The position numbers and the translations under genes are program-made. DNA of 64,000 nucleotides from NCBI GenBank assembly GCA_035610835.1, contig CM069446.1:48957625-49021624 (forward strand). The letters run 5' to 3'. Shown piece after piece: positions 22,304 through 33,926 of this stretch. Under the pieces are notes generated by a model that was not told the origin of the DNA, searched no databases, and worked only from the letters and a program-made list of their open reading frames with translations. Every line of letters starts with the position of its first letter. Position 1 is the stretch's first letter. Origin of the DNA: Ophiura sarsii (lineage: Eukaryota; Echinodermata; Ophiuroidea; Amphilepidida; Ophiuridae).

Positions 22304-24521
22304 TCAATAATAAATTTGGAGGAATCATTGATTGTTGCCCTGACGATGATTTAAAATAAATGCTATAAACTGTCATAAGTGAAAATATTTTATGATAGCA
22401 AATCTATTCTATATTGTCTTTAAATCTTTGAAAAAAGGTGCTCTTATCAGAAATGAGTTTGAAAAATAGTGGTGATCTTAGTTAAAAATATTTTTTAGTG
22501 GAAAATAGTTTGTTTACTTTTCATTTGTTTTTCAATGAGTTTATTAATTGTAGGGTTACTATTCCATGTATAATTTATTCAAAGCACTCTTATCTTAATC
22601 ATATTCTCGTTAGCCAACGTGACGACATGGAACTACTCATAATTATAATTTGGCCCAAAGTCTCTGTACTATACATGTACATAATTCACTCCTGACAAGA
22701 CAAGATGTCTGCTTTCACCCTTCTCCATATAGACTTTACCAGAATATATCTGTACATAATTTCTGTACAAATGCAAATTCATATAGCCCAGAAGGCAACA
22801 TTTTCCCATATCAGGCCATATAGTTTAAAAATCATGTTTCACATCCGTACTCATTTTCTTAGTTTGTTAAAATTTTGAATTTTTTTTCAACTTGTGTAAA
22901 AAAAAAATCTCGTAAAGCTTCATCATGGTATTCTGTCTATCAATTTGAAGAAAAAATGTTGCCATTTATAAAAATCGTCTCCAGTATCAACAAAACCACA
23001 CCCTTTTAATATCAGATTTTCAAAATGGAACAGTACAGGAAACATAACCATTTTTATACATTGCCCATAAGCACAGTTTGGGTCCCAATAGACTGCATTT
23101 CTCAATATTATGCAGACCACGAAACAACCAGTCAGTTCGTTTTTCCAAGGCAAAGCACGGCGAGCGTGCCCAGAAGCTATTGATTGTCCCCGATTGACCC
23201 GGCAATGCGTTCAACATAGCCGGGCGACTGGGCTGGGTAGGCATGCACTCTTTTACTCACAATCTCCATTCACACTTCATTTTTTTTCCAATTTTTGAAT
23301 TCCATGGAAAGAATCTTTTTATTCTTTAGTAATTCTTATGTACACAGGTCATATAAACCTAATGCGGTGGAAATTTGGTGATCAAAATAGTCAAAAAGCA
23401 ATTTTTTATTATTTGAAGAATCTTGTGTATTAATTACAACGACAAAACTATGAAAAAGAATATTTTAAACAAGGTACTTAGTATTAGCTTTAAATATGTG
23501 TTGGTTAAAATGATGCACAAATTCAAGGTTTTGGTCTCAACACAAAGTCGAAATAATAAGCACCTTATAGTAGATTTTGTGGATACTGCATTTGGAATTT
23601 GGATTTAGTTTTTCAAAAAAGAGAAAAAACTTCCTTTGTCAGTTGTGATTTACATTCAGCAATTAAATTGTATTCTCAAATGAATGTGTACAGAACAATT
23701 ATTGAGTATAAGCCTGATAATATCAAACTGGATCAAAAAAGCATCAAGTCAGGATTGCCTTTAATGCCATGATTATTTTCAAAGCGGTTGAAATGAAAAC
23801 AATTTATGGTACCCCAGAAAGACACATCTCTCAATATATCCATCTGGCCCTTCAGCATGTATAAAATAATACTTTCTATTTATAACCATTGGGCTGTCTG
23901 CTCTAAACATGTTCAAGGGCCATAAAACACAGCTATGAAAACCTTAAAGTGCTCTTGCCCCTGAACATGTATAAAATGCACACTTCTATGCATAACCTTT
24001 GGGCAGTTTTACTTCATACATGTTGAAGGGCCGGGACAGAATAGGGATGATATGCATCAGACACAATTATCGAAACATTGACTTATCAATCAGCGCACTG
24101 TCGAGACAAAAAATCCCCCAAATTTGATTATTTTTAGAAGATCATCAGGCTTTATTTGATTTAAAGACTGAATTGATCGCCACGTGACCTGTACACGGAG
24201 GGATTTTTTGATTAATAACATTTTTATTCAGAGATTAGTTGGTGCTGCAATTGCGGCACGTTTTAATGGGAGCAAAGATGATGAATAAGTCGAGATTACT
24301 TGTTCAATCTTATCTCTGAAAAGGCAAAATATGATGCTTTCATGGGTTTTGTTAATGGTTGTCTCTAAGTCTTGTTGAGACATACCATATTCTTTGCTAC
24401 CTTAGTCCTCACTTTTTTCAGTTTCACATTTTTAAACGTTCTGTGCAACCATATGTGCACACAAAAATGTTGATGTTAATGCGGACCAAAATTATATAGA
24501 TTTCAAATGTCAAATAATTAT

Positions 24522-24672
24522 AGGTCAATAAATGCGTATGTATTGTTTCGAGAGAAATTAGACAAATCAATGCACGTGCGCTGATGGTGCTGTTGTGAGC
24601 ATATCAACATTTGCACAAGTGCATTGATATTTTTAATTTTTCGAGCAACAAAACATACGCAAGTATTGACCT
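24522..24672. repeat. Imperfect hairpin of about 150 bp
   Basis: AGGTCAATAAATGCGTATGT...AAATCAATGCAC pairs with GTGCATTGATATTTT...ACATACGCAAGTATTGACCT. The loop is centred on GCTGATGGTGCTGTTGTGAG. Confidence 0.75.
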
Positions 24673-25477
24673 AATTCATAAACTATACAATTCAAAATTC
24701 ACAATTTAAGAATCATTTTGATCTACCTAAAAACGAATATTTTTTGGGGAACAATGAATCAAAACAAAGTGTGTGGTGCACGCATTGAATGGCGCATACA
24801 CAGAGAGTGCATTAGACACTTTCAATACACTTCGCGTATTTTAGTTTCTTGCTTTCTGATTGGTTCGACACTACTAAGAGTGTATGAATTACCTTTAATC
24901 CACTTCACCCCACCTATTTGTCTATATTCATATTTACCAGTACCTGTAGTTAAATATTCTTTATTCCATAGTAATTGATGTCTGTTAAACAAAAAATTGG
25001 AAATCAATTATTAACTGAAATATGATGAGTAATTATTCATAATTTAAGCTTTGGAAGCAGTAAATTAGGTCAGACCTTTGAAATATGGATGATCAAATGG
25101 ACTCAACGTTGAATTTTTCAACAATATGATTAAGATATCTTGGATATCATCATGTTAATATTGAGGGCTAGAGCTTAGTTTAGCATTGTTGCCATTTTGT
25201 AAGGACGGGGCACAAGTGCTGTGTACATAGGCCATGGCCGAAAGACCAAAAGTAACCCAAGTGTCTGTGAGCCCAAAAAAATACATTAGTAGCGCAACTT
25301 TTCACACAGCACACAAATCAAAAGTAGCCCAATTCCATAGCTAAACCTCAAGATTTGGCAACACTTAATTGGAAAATCTTAAACTTGGTCTATCGTTGTG
25401 TAAATTATATATTAAGCACAATGTTGAAGACTTATGCTGTGATTGATAAGATCTTGGAACCAAACTAGAGCAAGCGT

Positions 25478-25804
25478 TATACACCTATCAGTTGCAAGAC
25501 GCACTATACGACCCCCGGGAGAGGTGCGTCGTGGGTGCGTCGTTTACCTATAATTCTTGACGGAGGGTACGTCCGTGGCAGCCTTTGGTCCGTCAAAAAA
25601 ATGACGGAGGGTGCGTAAAGGTCCATCACTTTACATGGGTGCGAATGGGCTGATAGTTGACTGAGGGTGCGTATTTGGATGGCAATGGTCCGTCGTTTTT
25701 TTGACACAGGCTGTGTCATGGTACATGAGAAGTTGACGCACCTCTGTAAAGTGACGCACCACTCCCGGGGGTCGTATAGTGCGTCTTACAACTGATAGGT
25801 GTAT
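25478..25804. mobile_element. Element with long GC-rich inverted ends
   Basis: TATACACCTATCAGTTG.AAG then ACGCACTATACGACCCCCGG at the left mirrors CCGGGGGTCGTATAGTGCGT ... CAACTGATAGGTGTAT at the right. The interior repeats short TGACGGAGGGTGCGT and GGTCCGTC modules. It is unlike the AT-rich elements around it; superfamily unknown. Confidence 0.75.
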
Positions 25805-26069
25805 TAGCGCAATGCATATTCGGTCAGGTAAAAAAAACCTAAACTGGCCACAGATCTCCATTTAGGAAAGTGACTACTAGTATCCCGATGATTAATGATC
25901 AAGCTCTTAAGGTGCGTTCCGACGAGGGACGCTAACCTCTTCGTTAGCGTCAAATTGGCTAACCTAGAGGTTAAACTCTTTGTTAACGGCTGTGTGAATC
26001 GATCATGGTTAACTAACCCCGAGTATAAAGCTGGAATGTTAACCCTAAAAGATCTTACGGTTAACTAAC

Positions 26070-26135
26070 CCCGAAGCACTAACCGAGAGTGTGTGCACCC
26101 CGAAGCACTAACCGAAAGTGTGTGCGCTGTGTGAA
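26070..26135. repeat. Short tandem duplication in a TTAACC-rich region
   Basis: CCCGAAGCACTAACCGAGAG TGTGTGC is repeated at about 30-bp spacing. The surrounding 25960-26260 is rich in GGTTAACTAACCCCGA motifs. A palindrome around CTCGAGAATAACTATTCTCG follows at 26313-26340. Origin unclear. Confidence 0.5.
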
Positions 26136-27149
26136 TCCATCGTAATGCTAACCGCGAGTGAGATTTATTACCTATATGGCCCGGGTCTTACCGCAAAATG
26201 AAGAGTTGCATGACCTTGAGTTAACCTTGAAGCTACTGCAGTAGCGCCACTATTCTCGAGGTTAAATGTGTCGTGTGGACAGACACTCTGGGTAAGCAGT
26301 AACAATTATTTAAGCTCGAGAATAACTATTCTCGAGCTTAGTGGCTGTCTGAACAAGCCTATAGAAACACTAAAGATATCGCATATCACTCCCTGCATCT
26401 TCGGTTTTCTCTCTCGCTCCTGAGAGCTTACCACCTGGTGGGCATCGGTGGTATAATTTATACATTCTGTAACTAGGCTCCTTAGTTTACCTAAATGAAA
26501 CAGCTATTTTTGTTGTTCCAGGATTAGATCGCAATTGTGTCCAATCAAGTCCTTTCCATGCAGAACGTCGTCGGTTTAAAGCTATTGTCTAAGATTGGGA
26601 TATTGAAACCTTTTTTCCATGTTCTATCCACAACACTAGATGCCTCAAAAAATGTGAAACAAAGCAAGAAGAGGACATCATTTCTTACGAATAATGCTAA
26701 TGCTCCATTCACAGGCTATCAAACCCTTTTATTTTTATAATGATAATACAGTGTCATATTTCGCCTCGTAAATGCGGCATCAACCCCCGAGGCACAGAAT
26801 TTGTCAAATTCCGATGCGCATCGACTTGATCGAAGTATATATATATATGCATCGCTAGATCCTACACGAATGTCACTTGTGAATAATTTATTGTATTTTC
26901 TGTCTGACATTTTTATAAAATTACCACGGTGTTAATGACACGGTCGTGACTGGAATGTTGATTAGCGCAATAAGAGCTGATTTGCAGTAATAAGAGGCGG
27001 GAAACGAATCCAAAATATGAATGATTGAATCTAAATTTTGAATAATAATAATAATTTATAGAGCTTGACAGGCATTTTTTGTTGTCCCATCTTTGTCTAC
27101 TATATTGCCTGTGAAATATTCCCTATGTAAATTTTGCCCCGGGGAGAGG

Positions 27150-28515
27150 GAGTGCTCAGGTAATTTTTTGGTAGGGATGTGCCGCCAGCAAAATGAAAAT
27201 TGACCCACACATTTCCCAATTTTCGGGGGGGGGGGGGGTGGGGGGGGGGATGTACCCTATTTACCAGAGACCCATAATTTCCCTACATATTTGACAGATT
27301 TTGCTCAAATTTCTGTGAAAAACAGCAAATTTAAGGATTTTAGACCCATAAATTTACCAAAATTGCTATAAGGCCATGTGTTTTGAACTCGCCACCCTTC
27401 CCGTTGCATGTCCAGATTTTTACATTTTACACCATCTGAGATTCGAATTAGCATATCGCAATAACTACTTGTTCTACCCCATAAAAGTATATATTTTCTG
27501 AACAGTAATCTCACAAGGAATCTAAATATGCGATTGGAATTTGCATAACACCTAATGGTAACATGTTGTGATTAAGAATGTTCAAAAAATATCGATTTTT
27601 TTCATATTTTGATTAAAGCTCAATATTTTTTTTATTCCTATCCCAATCATCATTTTACTGTGCATATTAGTTCCTCATGCAATTTACCCATCAGAACAAA
27701 ATGGTTGTCAAGTGTAACTTGTTGAAATATACTATATCGGGAAGTAAATGAGCACAAACGTTTACATTTCAAATTTATTAGAGTTTACACATATACTTGT
27801 TTGGCTATTCATCCTATCCTATTTTAAGCAAGATTTCTGAATTCCCCTATTCGAGAGCTTTCCAAAAAGGTATAATTTTGCTATAATCGGTTGAATAATG
27901 TTGTTGTTATAGTCATGTATGTAAAACCGATGAATTAGGGCAAGTTTACTGTGTAGCGAATAGGGAAAAAGCCAAAGACAATACAATCGATTCATGATTA
28001 CAACTGTTACGTAAGAGTTGACACGTTTGTTGAAACAGAAACTTATAGAATATAAAACAATCGATAAAATGAGAGCAAAATCATGGTTGTACCATTCAGA
28101 AATGAGGAGTTATTGTAATTTGAACGTAGAATTGGGAACATTTTCTATATTCCCCATAGAGATTGTACACGACGCCACCGCCACCGCCACCGCCGCCACC
28201 CCTGACTTTCGAAGTATAATCAATCATATCTCAGCCAAACAGTTATAGAAATACCTGATTTATTCACACGGTGTAGCTAGATAAATAAGCTTTCAAATGA
28301 CACCTAAACCATAGCTCTACCACATATAGTTGTTGAGTTAATAGAGAGAGATGGATGATTCGTCACCAAAAATGCAACGCCCCGCCACCCTTTTTGGGTG
28401 GTCAGTTCAAAACACATGGCCATAAAAAGGGGTCATTCATTTACCAGACGTGTGAAAAATGGGACCCTATTTGGCGGCACATCCCTGTAACCTCCCATCC
28501 ACTAAGTACCCACCC
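27150..28515. mobile_element. Possible transposon with degraded inverted ends
   Basis: GTAGGGATGTGCCGCCAG near 27172 is inverted as TTGGCGGCACATCCCTGTA near 28470. GGCCATGTGTTTTGAACTCG (27373) is inverted as GTTCAAAACACATGGCCATA (28385), and GCCACCCTTCC likewise. The central 0.9 kb has no recognisable coding sequence. The ends are too eroded to define a target duplication. Confidence 0.45.
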
Positions 28516-28804
28516 CCAGGTGTTCAAGCACCTTGAGTCACTCATTCAAAAATGGATAAGATAAGACACTTGGTGCAAGACTACCTGTCTCCCCAGAAGA
28601 TGGTAGATTAAGCACTCACCCATATTTGTAGTTCATGAGATGAGCTTCGTGCGAAGAACGCCTTACTGTAAAAATGGCGGCTAAAAAAACTGTCATTTAA
28701 AATTAACTGATGACATCTCTGGTTAATAGGTCACTAAAATTAATCAAATCTCGGGCATAATAACAGTTCACTAGGTGCCATAAATCATATTCAAGTATAA
28801 ACGG

Positions 28805-28980
28805 AATACTATGAAATTTGCGGGTATTTTATTTCGCGAATTACCGAAAGCCAACATTTTCGCAAGGATTTAATTCCAAAATTTGACTCTAGTTTTAAGC
28901 TTTTACTATATGTGTTTATTTCGCTGGGATTTAATTTTTGCGAATCTAAGGTCCTCGCGAAATTAAGTGGTTTCACAGTA
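28805..28980. mobile_element. Family H element, short copy
   Basis: AATACTATGAAATTTGCGGG then TATTTTATTTCGCGAATT at the left; CTCGCGAAATTAAGTGGTTT then CACAGTA at the right. Confidence 0.65.
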
Positions 28981-29012
28981 TGCTTGTGTTTAAAAGCAGT
29001 ATGGTAGGGTTA

Positions 29013-29196
29013 GAGAATAATTACTGCGTAACAACTGTTTTCGCGAATTTGTTGTGAAATAAGAGGTTGATGTTATGGTCTGAGGAATTGTCCCGAAGGG
29101 GCGCAGCCCCTGAGGGACAATTCCGAATGACCATAACAGCAACCGAGTATTTCACAACAAATTCGCGAAAACAGTTGTTAAGCAGTCATTATTCTC
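29013..29196. repeat. Near-perfect long hairpin
   Basis: GAGAATAATTACTGCGTAAC and AACTGTTTTCGCGAATTTGT pair with ACAAATTCGCGAAAACAGTT and the inverse outer arm. An inner stem pairs GTTATGGTC..GGAATTGTCC with GGACAATTCC..GACCATAAC. The tip is GGGGCGCAGCCCC. The arms total about 80 bp each. Confidence 0.85.
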
Positions 29197-30408
29197 ATTC
29201 ATTACTGAAAAAGATGCATATTTATCCAAATCGTTGATTTGTACCGATATAATCTCGCTATAAATAATTAATTAGTTGTTTTGTTTATTTTGTCCACCCC
29301 TGCCCTTCTTAGTTATTGAAACAGTCCGAGTCGGGTCATCCCCTCATTCAACCAATCAGAAATAAGCTTTAATCGTGTTTCCTCATAATTCAATGAATAT
29401 TCAGTTTAGGGGCGTGAGGCGTTTATTTGATTGGTCGGTCAGTGAGCAAAACAATGGAACACTTTGGCGCAGTACTTTCAGGCAATTATTAGTAACCTGC
29501 GCTCGGCGTGCGCGTTCTCATCTAACGATTCATTTTATTGGAGCGCACTTGATACGCAGCTATCGCGATTATTCATGAAGTAATGAATGGGGAACAATCA
29601 CTCGGGTGTTCCTCTCTGCGTTTTGTAAAATGGTGCATCCTTGGTTTCTTAGCTGCTTTCAGATTCAGACCTAATGCCCTTCACCCCTTCTATCAGACGG
29701 ATTGATGCATGTGTGCAAATGCTAATATCTAGTCCAATGTCCCGAACGGAGTTAGCTTATAAGCCAGGCCAGTGCCACTGTACACAGTTTCCCATTGCCG
29801 AGATTGAAGCCTCTAGTGTGATAGCACCCTCAATATGCGAGGTACAAAATGTCCAGGACTCAATAAGGACTTTCATGCTGTCAATCATGCCGTTGTCAAG
29901 ATAGCGCCCCCATTTTGTAAGGTACATTTCGCATAATCACGCCCATATGCAGGAGGCTTCAGTTTTATGATTCGAATTTCCCCTCCCATTATATTCTCTC
30001 CCTGCTTGTGTATTCGGATTTGGTTTGGTCGGGGGTGTGCCGCTGGAGATTCAAAACCCATACCCATTTCTAAGGGTGATTTTTTGCGAAAATAGACGTA
30101 ATTTTGGCAAATTTTTGCGAAAATAGACCTAATTTTGGCAAATTTTCGCGAAAATCGCGAAAACAGGACCCATGTCTAAGGATTTTTCACTAAAAAGCCT
30201 ACCCATGGCTAAGGATGTCTCATGAAAAAAACGACCCACTGGAGCGGTACATCCCTGTATGCCTTACACGGTGAGTACCCCCCCCCCCCCCCATACCATC
30301 TTTATGTTGTAAAGTTTGATTTTTCTTTTGAAATTCTGTTTGCCATGTGTATATGTAGCCCACCTATTCTAATGGTTTCTATTGTTGTTTGTTTTTTCCT
30401 TGTTGCAG

Positions 30409-30459
30409 TTTTCCCATCAGTACCAGAGAAACCAGGAATGCCATGCCCGGGAGAAGACA
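30409..30459 (+). CDS. aPKC: aPKC exon: PB1-to-pseudosubstrate linker
   Basis: A 51-nt micro-exon encoding, with shared codons, IFPSVPEKPGMPCPGEDR. This matches the conserved aPKC linker after PB1 (vertebrate FPCVPERPGMPCPGED). The acceptor is TTGTTGCAG and the donor GACA|GTAAGT. It enters in phase 1 (A from the previous exon plus TT gives Ile) and leaves in phase 1. The small size and conservation of PGMPCPGED make the assignment secure despite its length. Confidence 0.92.
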
Positions 30460-31083
30460 GTAAGTACCATACCACATTCAGTCAAAACTGGATCACTCCT
30501 TTTGAAAATTTACATTGGGTCAAAGACAGTAATAGGGTTAACTATAGAGGAGACCAAGGTCATAATCAAGTCTGTAGTGAATCACCTATAGTTTGTATAC
30601 CTATTGCAGTATACCTATTGTAGTAAATGTTGTGTTGCAACATTGTTGAATGTAAATACCAAAGTCTGGAGTCGCAATTTCTTTCTAGAAGGAAATGCCA
30701 ATTTCTTTAATTAGAAATACCACTATTTCCCTCCAATCTTCAGTATTTCCTGGGAAAGGCCTTGCCAAATGTTTAACTTTTCCCACCAAGCATATTATTA
30801 CTAAGTGCCTTTTTTGGAAAATAGTCCCTCAATGGTAAAAACCAGCAAAAAAGCAAGCTGAAAGCATCAACAAGTAACCAGACATCCGTTATCCGCCCCT
30901 GCATCAGCAGCGGCTAATATAGTGTACTCTCGGAAAAATTTGACATTTGTCTTGATCGGATGCTATACAGTAAACAACTACTCTAAGAAGCAAACATGCC
31001 TGATAAAATAATGTATTGCAAACCATTGTCATAAGTGCAAATTCGGTGTGTTCATAGGTCGTCCCCTTTTCACACGATTATTG

Positions 31084-31815
31084 TTAGGTAGGTGTTCGGA
31101 TTGCTGGCTCGATTTTCACCTTGATGTTAAAGGCATATTATGTGATCTTTTCCCAAGAGCGCCCTCTCTTCATGATTTCTTTTAGAAAATAGATTTTCTT
31201 GCAGATTTTCATTTCCGATCATAAATCATACATACATTCCAAGTTACAGAGCGATACAATTCCTAATTACCTCAAAATCATGGTTTTAGAGTGAATTTAG
31301 AGTGAAAAATATAAACTGTCGGGATTCCGACAGTTTATTTTCACTCTAAAACCATGATTTTGAAGTAATTAAGAATCGTATCGCCCTGTAACTTGGAATG
31401 TATGCATGATTTATGATCAGAAATGTAAATCTGCAAGAAAATCTGCTTTCTATTTTTTTTTCGATGTTGAGGGCGTTCCCTGGAAAGATCACATAATATA
31501 CCTTTAAGGGTCATCCTTAAAATAGTTGTATTCCAAATTTTTATTGGCATAACTCCAATGGTTCTTATTTTAGAAGAACAAGGTGACATGAAATTTGTCC
31601 ATTGAGTAGTACACAAACTGGCCGGGTGGTTGACCAACCACCTGGTTAACCAATCGCCTTTGGCAGTAATTCACTGCATTTTGGCCTATAGCTTTTAAAT
31701 GGATCTTGCGTCAAACATTTGACAGAAATAATGAGAAAAATATGGGGTTTTCTGCTGATATCAAAATATGTCGATGAGCAAAAAAAAGCTCAAGTGATCG
31801 GAACATCCACCTTAA
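31084..31815. mobile_element. Family B element interrupted by a family A element
   Basis: Left part TTAGGTAGGTGTTCGGATTG...TTTTCACCTTGATG (31084-31126) and right part GGGTCATCCTTAAAATAGTT...GATCGGAACATCCACCTTAA (31508-31815) are contiguous in the copy at 18510. Here they are separated by the family A copy. Confidence 0.85.
31127..31507. mobile_element. TTAA-bounded foldback MITE, family A copy 3
   Basis: TTAAAGGCATATTATGTGAT at the left, AGATCACATAATATACCTTT then AA at the right. The central stem is AAACTGTCGG/CCGACAGTTT. The element is nested in family B. Confidence 0.88.
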
Positions 31816-32176
31816 ATATACTCACTCACAGAGAGAGGGTGAGTGAAAACATTTCGGTTTAGCCGAAGCATGCCGAGAGAGCACTTTACTATTAGTGGTG
31901 CCAATCATGCCCGAGACAACACCAATGGCGACAAAGTTTGGTGTCTCTGTTTTATTTCTATGGGCTTGACGCAAAATCCTCCTCCTCCTCGACTCCCTCT
32001 GCCTGCGGTATGTAATACAACTTTTTGATCAGATAAAAAAAAAGGTTGACAACAATTATCCGACGTCTCGATTCTGTCATCTCTTCCCATCCAAATCCGA
32101 GCCGTTTGCCGGTGTTAAGTTACAACCGCTGGGGGAAGGCCATCATTTTAGAAACGAAAAAGATATAGAATGAAAT

Positions 32177-33420
32177 GTCACAATACCCACAATGGACTGT
32201 GCCTATGTGTTCGACCACATAATGAAAAGTTAGATAGGAGAAAAATTATAAAAGAAAAGGAAGAAAATGATGTAAGATACGATGGTTATGAAGCACATGT
32301 ACCACGTTCAGAAAATTGGTTGAAAGACAAAATAAAACGTGACAAATTGCATGACAACGGATTATATACTGTGTTCAGAGAAATTTTGAAGTAAAAAAAC
32401 AACTGGACCGTGATTAGAAAAGTGGGAATAAGACATTTTAGATTTAGGAAGAAAGAAGGAAATACTTGAAGAAACTTACGACAATAGATTATTACCTTTG
32501 CTATACTGACTTCAAGGAAATTTGAAATAAAAAACCCAGACTTTGACACAATACCCACAATGGACTGTACCTATGTGCTCAGCACATAATGGAAAATTAG
32601 AGAGGAAAACAATTTTAAAAGATAAGGAAAAAAATGATGTAAGATACGATGGTTCTCAAGCACATGTACCACGTTCAGAAAATTGGTTGAAAGACAAAAT
32701 AAAACGTGACAAATTGCACGACAACGGATTATATACTGCGTTCAGAAAATTTTTGAATTAAAAAAACAACTGGACCGTGATTAGAAAAGTGGAAATAAGA
32801 CATTTTAGATTTAGGAAGAAAGAAGAAACTTATGACAATAGATTATTACCTTTGCTATTAGTGCTGTTATCGAGATCTTTTTTTCATGTCGACATATTGC
32901 TATTCTAGAATCTCGATATCGACATGATGTCGACATATTATGATCCAAATACTAAACCGATTGTCCCCGAAAATAATGTCAGCGATAGTATAGAATATTA
33001 ACGCAGATCAAAAATATCGCTAAGTCAATGTACACAAGTTAAAAATCCTTTAGTATAATACGCCACGATCTTTAATTCGCCAATTTTCTATATTCTTTTA
33101 TTACAAAATCATTTTGAAACAATGTCAAACATAACGGACGGTTTAATGTCAATTATATCGACATCCCAAAGTTGATATCGACATGTCGGGATAATAGCCG
33201 ATATCGACATAATGTCGACATCGTCCATGTCGATGACAGCCCTATTTGCTATACTGAATTCAGGGAAATTTGAAATAAAAACCCCCAGACTAATCAGTAA
33301 TTGGAAATCGCACAATTTAGAAAGAAGAAAGAAAATGGCAAAACACACAGTTATACCTGTGCTATACTGCATTAAGGAAAAATGGTCAAATCGAAAACCT
33401 GTACAATATTTTACGGTCTG
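32177..33420 (+). repeat. Tandem duplication, 368-bp unit, with small related open frames
   Basis: CACAATACCCACAATGGACT begins unit 1 near 32179 and unit 2 near 32547. A diverged partial third unit follows the insertion at 32859-33244. Each of the first two units has an open frame (32170-32394 and 32543-32761) that shares HVPRSENWLKDKIKRDKLHD and NGLYT. I do not recognise the protein. Many differences between the two frames change amino acids and a 1-base indel shifts the N-terminal part. It therefore looks like duplicated non-coding or decayed sequence rather than a selected gene pair. Confidence 0.7.
32859..33244. mobile_element. hAT-like MITE inserted in the 368-bp repeat
   Basis: The ends TAGTGCTGTTATCGA and TCGATGACAGCCCTA are imperfect inverted repeats. 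The 8-bp TTTGCTAT is present on both sides (32851-32858 and 33245-33252), and the uninterrupted repeat unit has it once. The interior is full of TGTCGACAT and GATATCGACAT palindromes. An 8-bp duplication with TAGNG ends indicates a hAT-type non-autonomous element. Confidence 0.85.
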
Positions 33421-33638
33421 TTTACGTAATTTTCAATGAAGAATTTGACGAGATTTATAATATCTTTTTTCTTCTTCAATCCAGCAATGATATTTTGATG
33501 GCGTATTATTTCTAGCATTCTGTTCAGGCAAATTGGAAATAAGAAAAATAAGTCCCGTTCGGAGATATTTAATATTATTCCATCAGCTCACAATGTTTTT
33601 ATGCCCTTTTGTGAGATTGATATCCTCCATTTGGTTAT

Positions 33639-33926
33639 CAAAGAAGATTTTAAGGATATCCCACAATGCATTGCGGGAGCACCAGCCAACTAAGGCTTTT
33701 TTCGCATGATGCATTTGTGGAGCTCTTATTAGAAATAAGAAAAAGGACACTGATAACTAATTTATCAATTGATGTAAGCTAGAATCTAAGAGCTCCAACA
33801 ATGAATGAACACTATGATGCCATGATTTTGTGCATAATGTCTATGGGAACCGAGACGAATCGGAGACCAGATTAAGAGCGTTTTAAACGCAATGCATTGT
33901 GGTGGTGTCTTTAAAATCCTCTTTGG
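33639..33926. mobile_element. hAT-like MITE, family E copy 2
   Basis: CAAAGAAGATTTTAAGGATA at the left and TCTTTAAAATCCTCTTTGG at the right. Both flanks carry the 8-bp repeat TTGGTTAT (33631-33638 and 33927-33934). The interior is the same as the copy at 8925 (AGCTCTTATTAGAAATAAGA, AAAAGGACACTGATAACTAA). Confidence 0.85.

Larger units (their letters stand above)
13835..30408 (+). other. aPKC: aPKC intron between PB1 and linker exons
   Basis: A 16.6-kb phase-1 intron. The first 4.5 kb is satellite plus a nested retrotransposon. The rest holds the tandem repeats and small inverted-repeat elements listed. The stretches 20380-21100, 22310-24500, 24680-25470, 26350-27140 and 29200-30030 show no gene that I can support. 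Segments at 21180-21570 and 30030-30260 are related inverted copies rich in TTTTCGCGAAAAT and GGGTCTATTTT. Confidence 0.85.
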
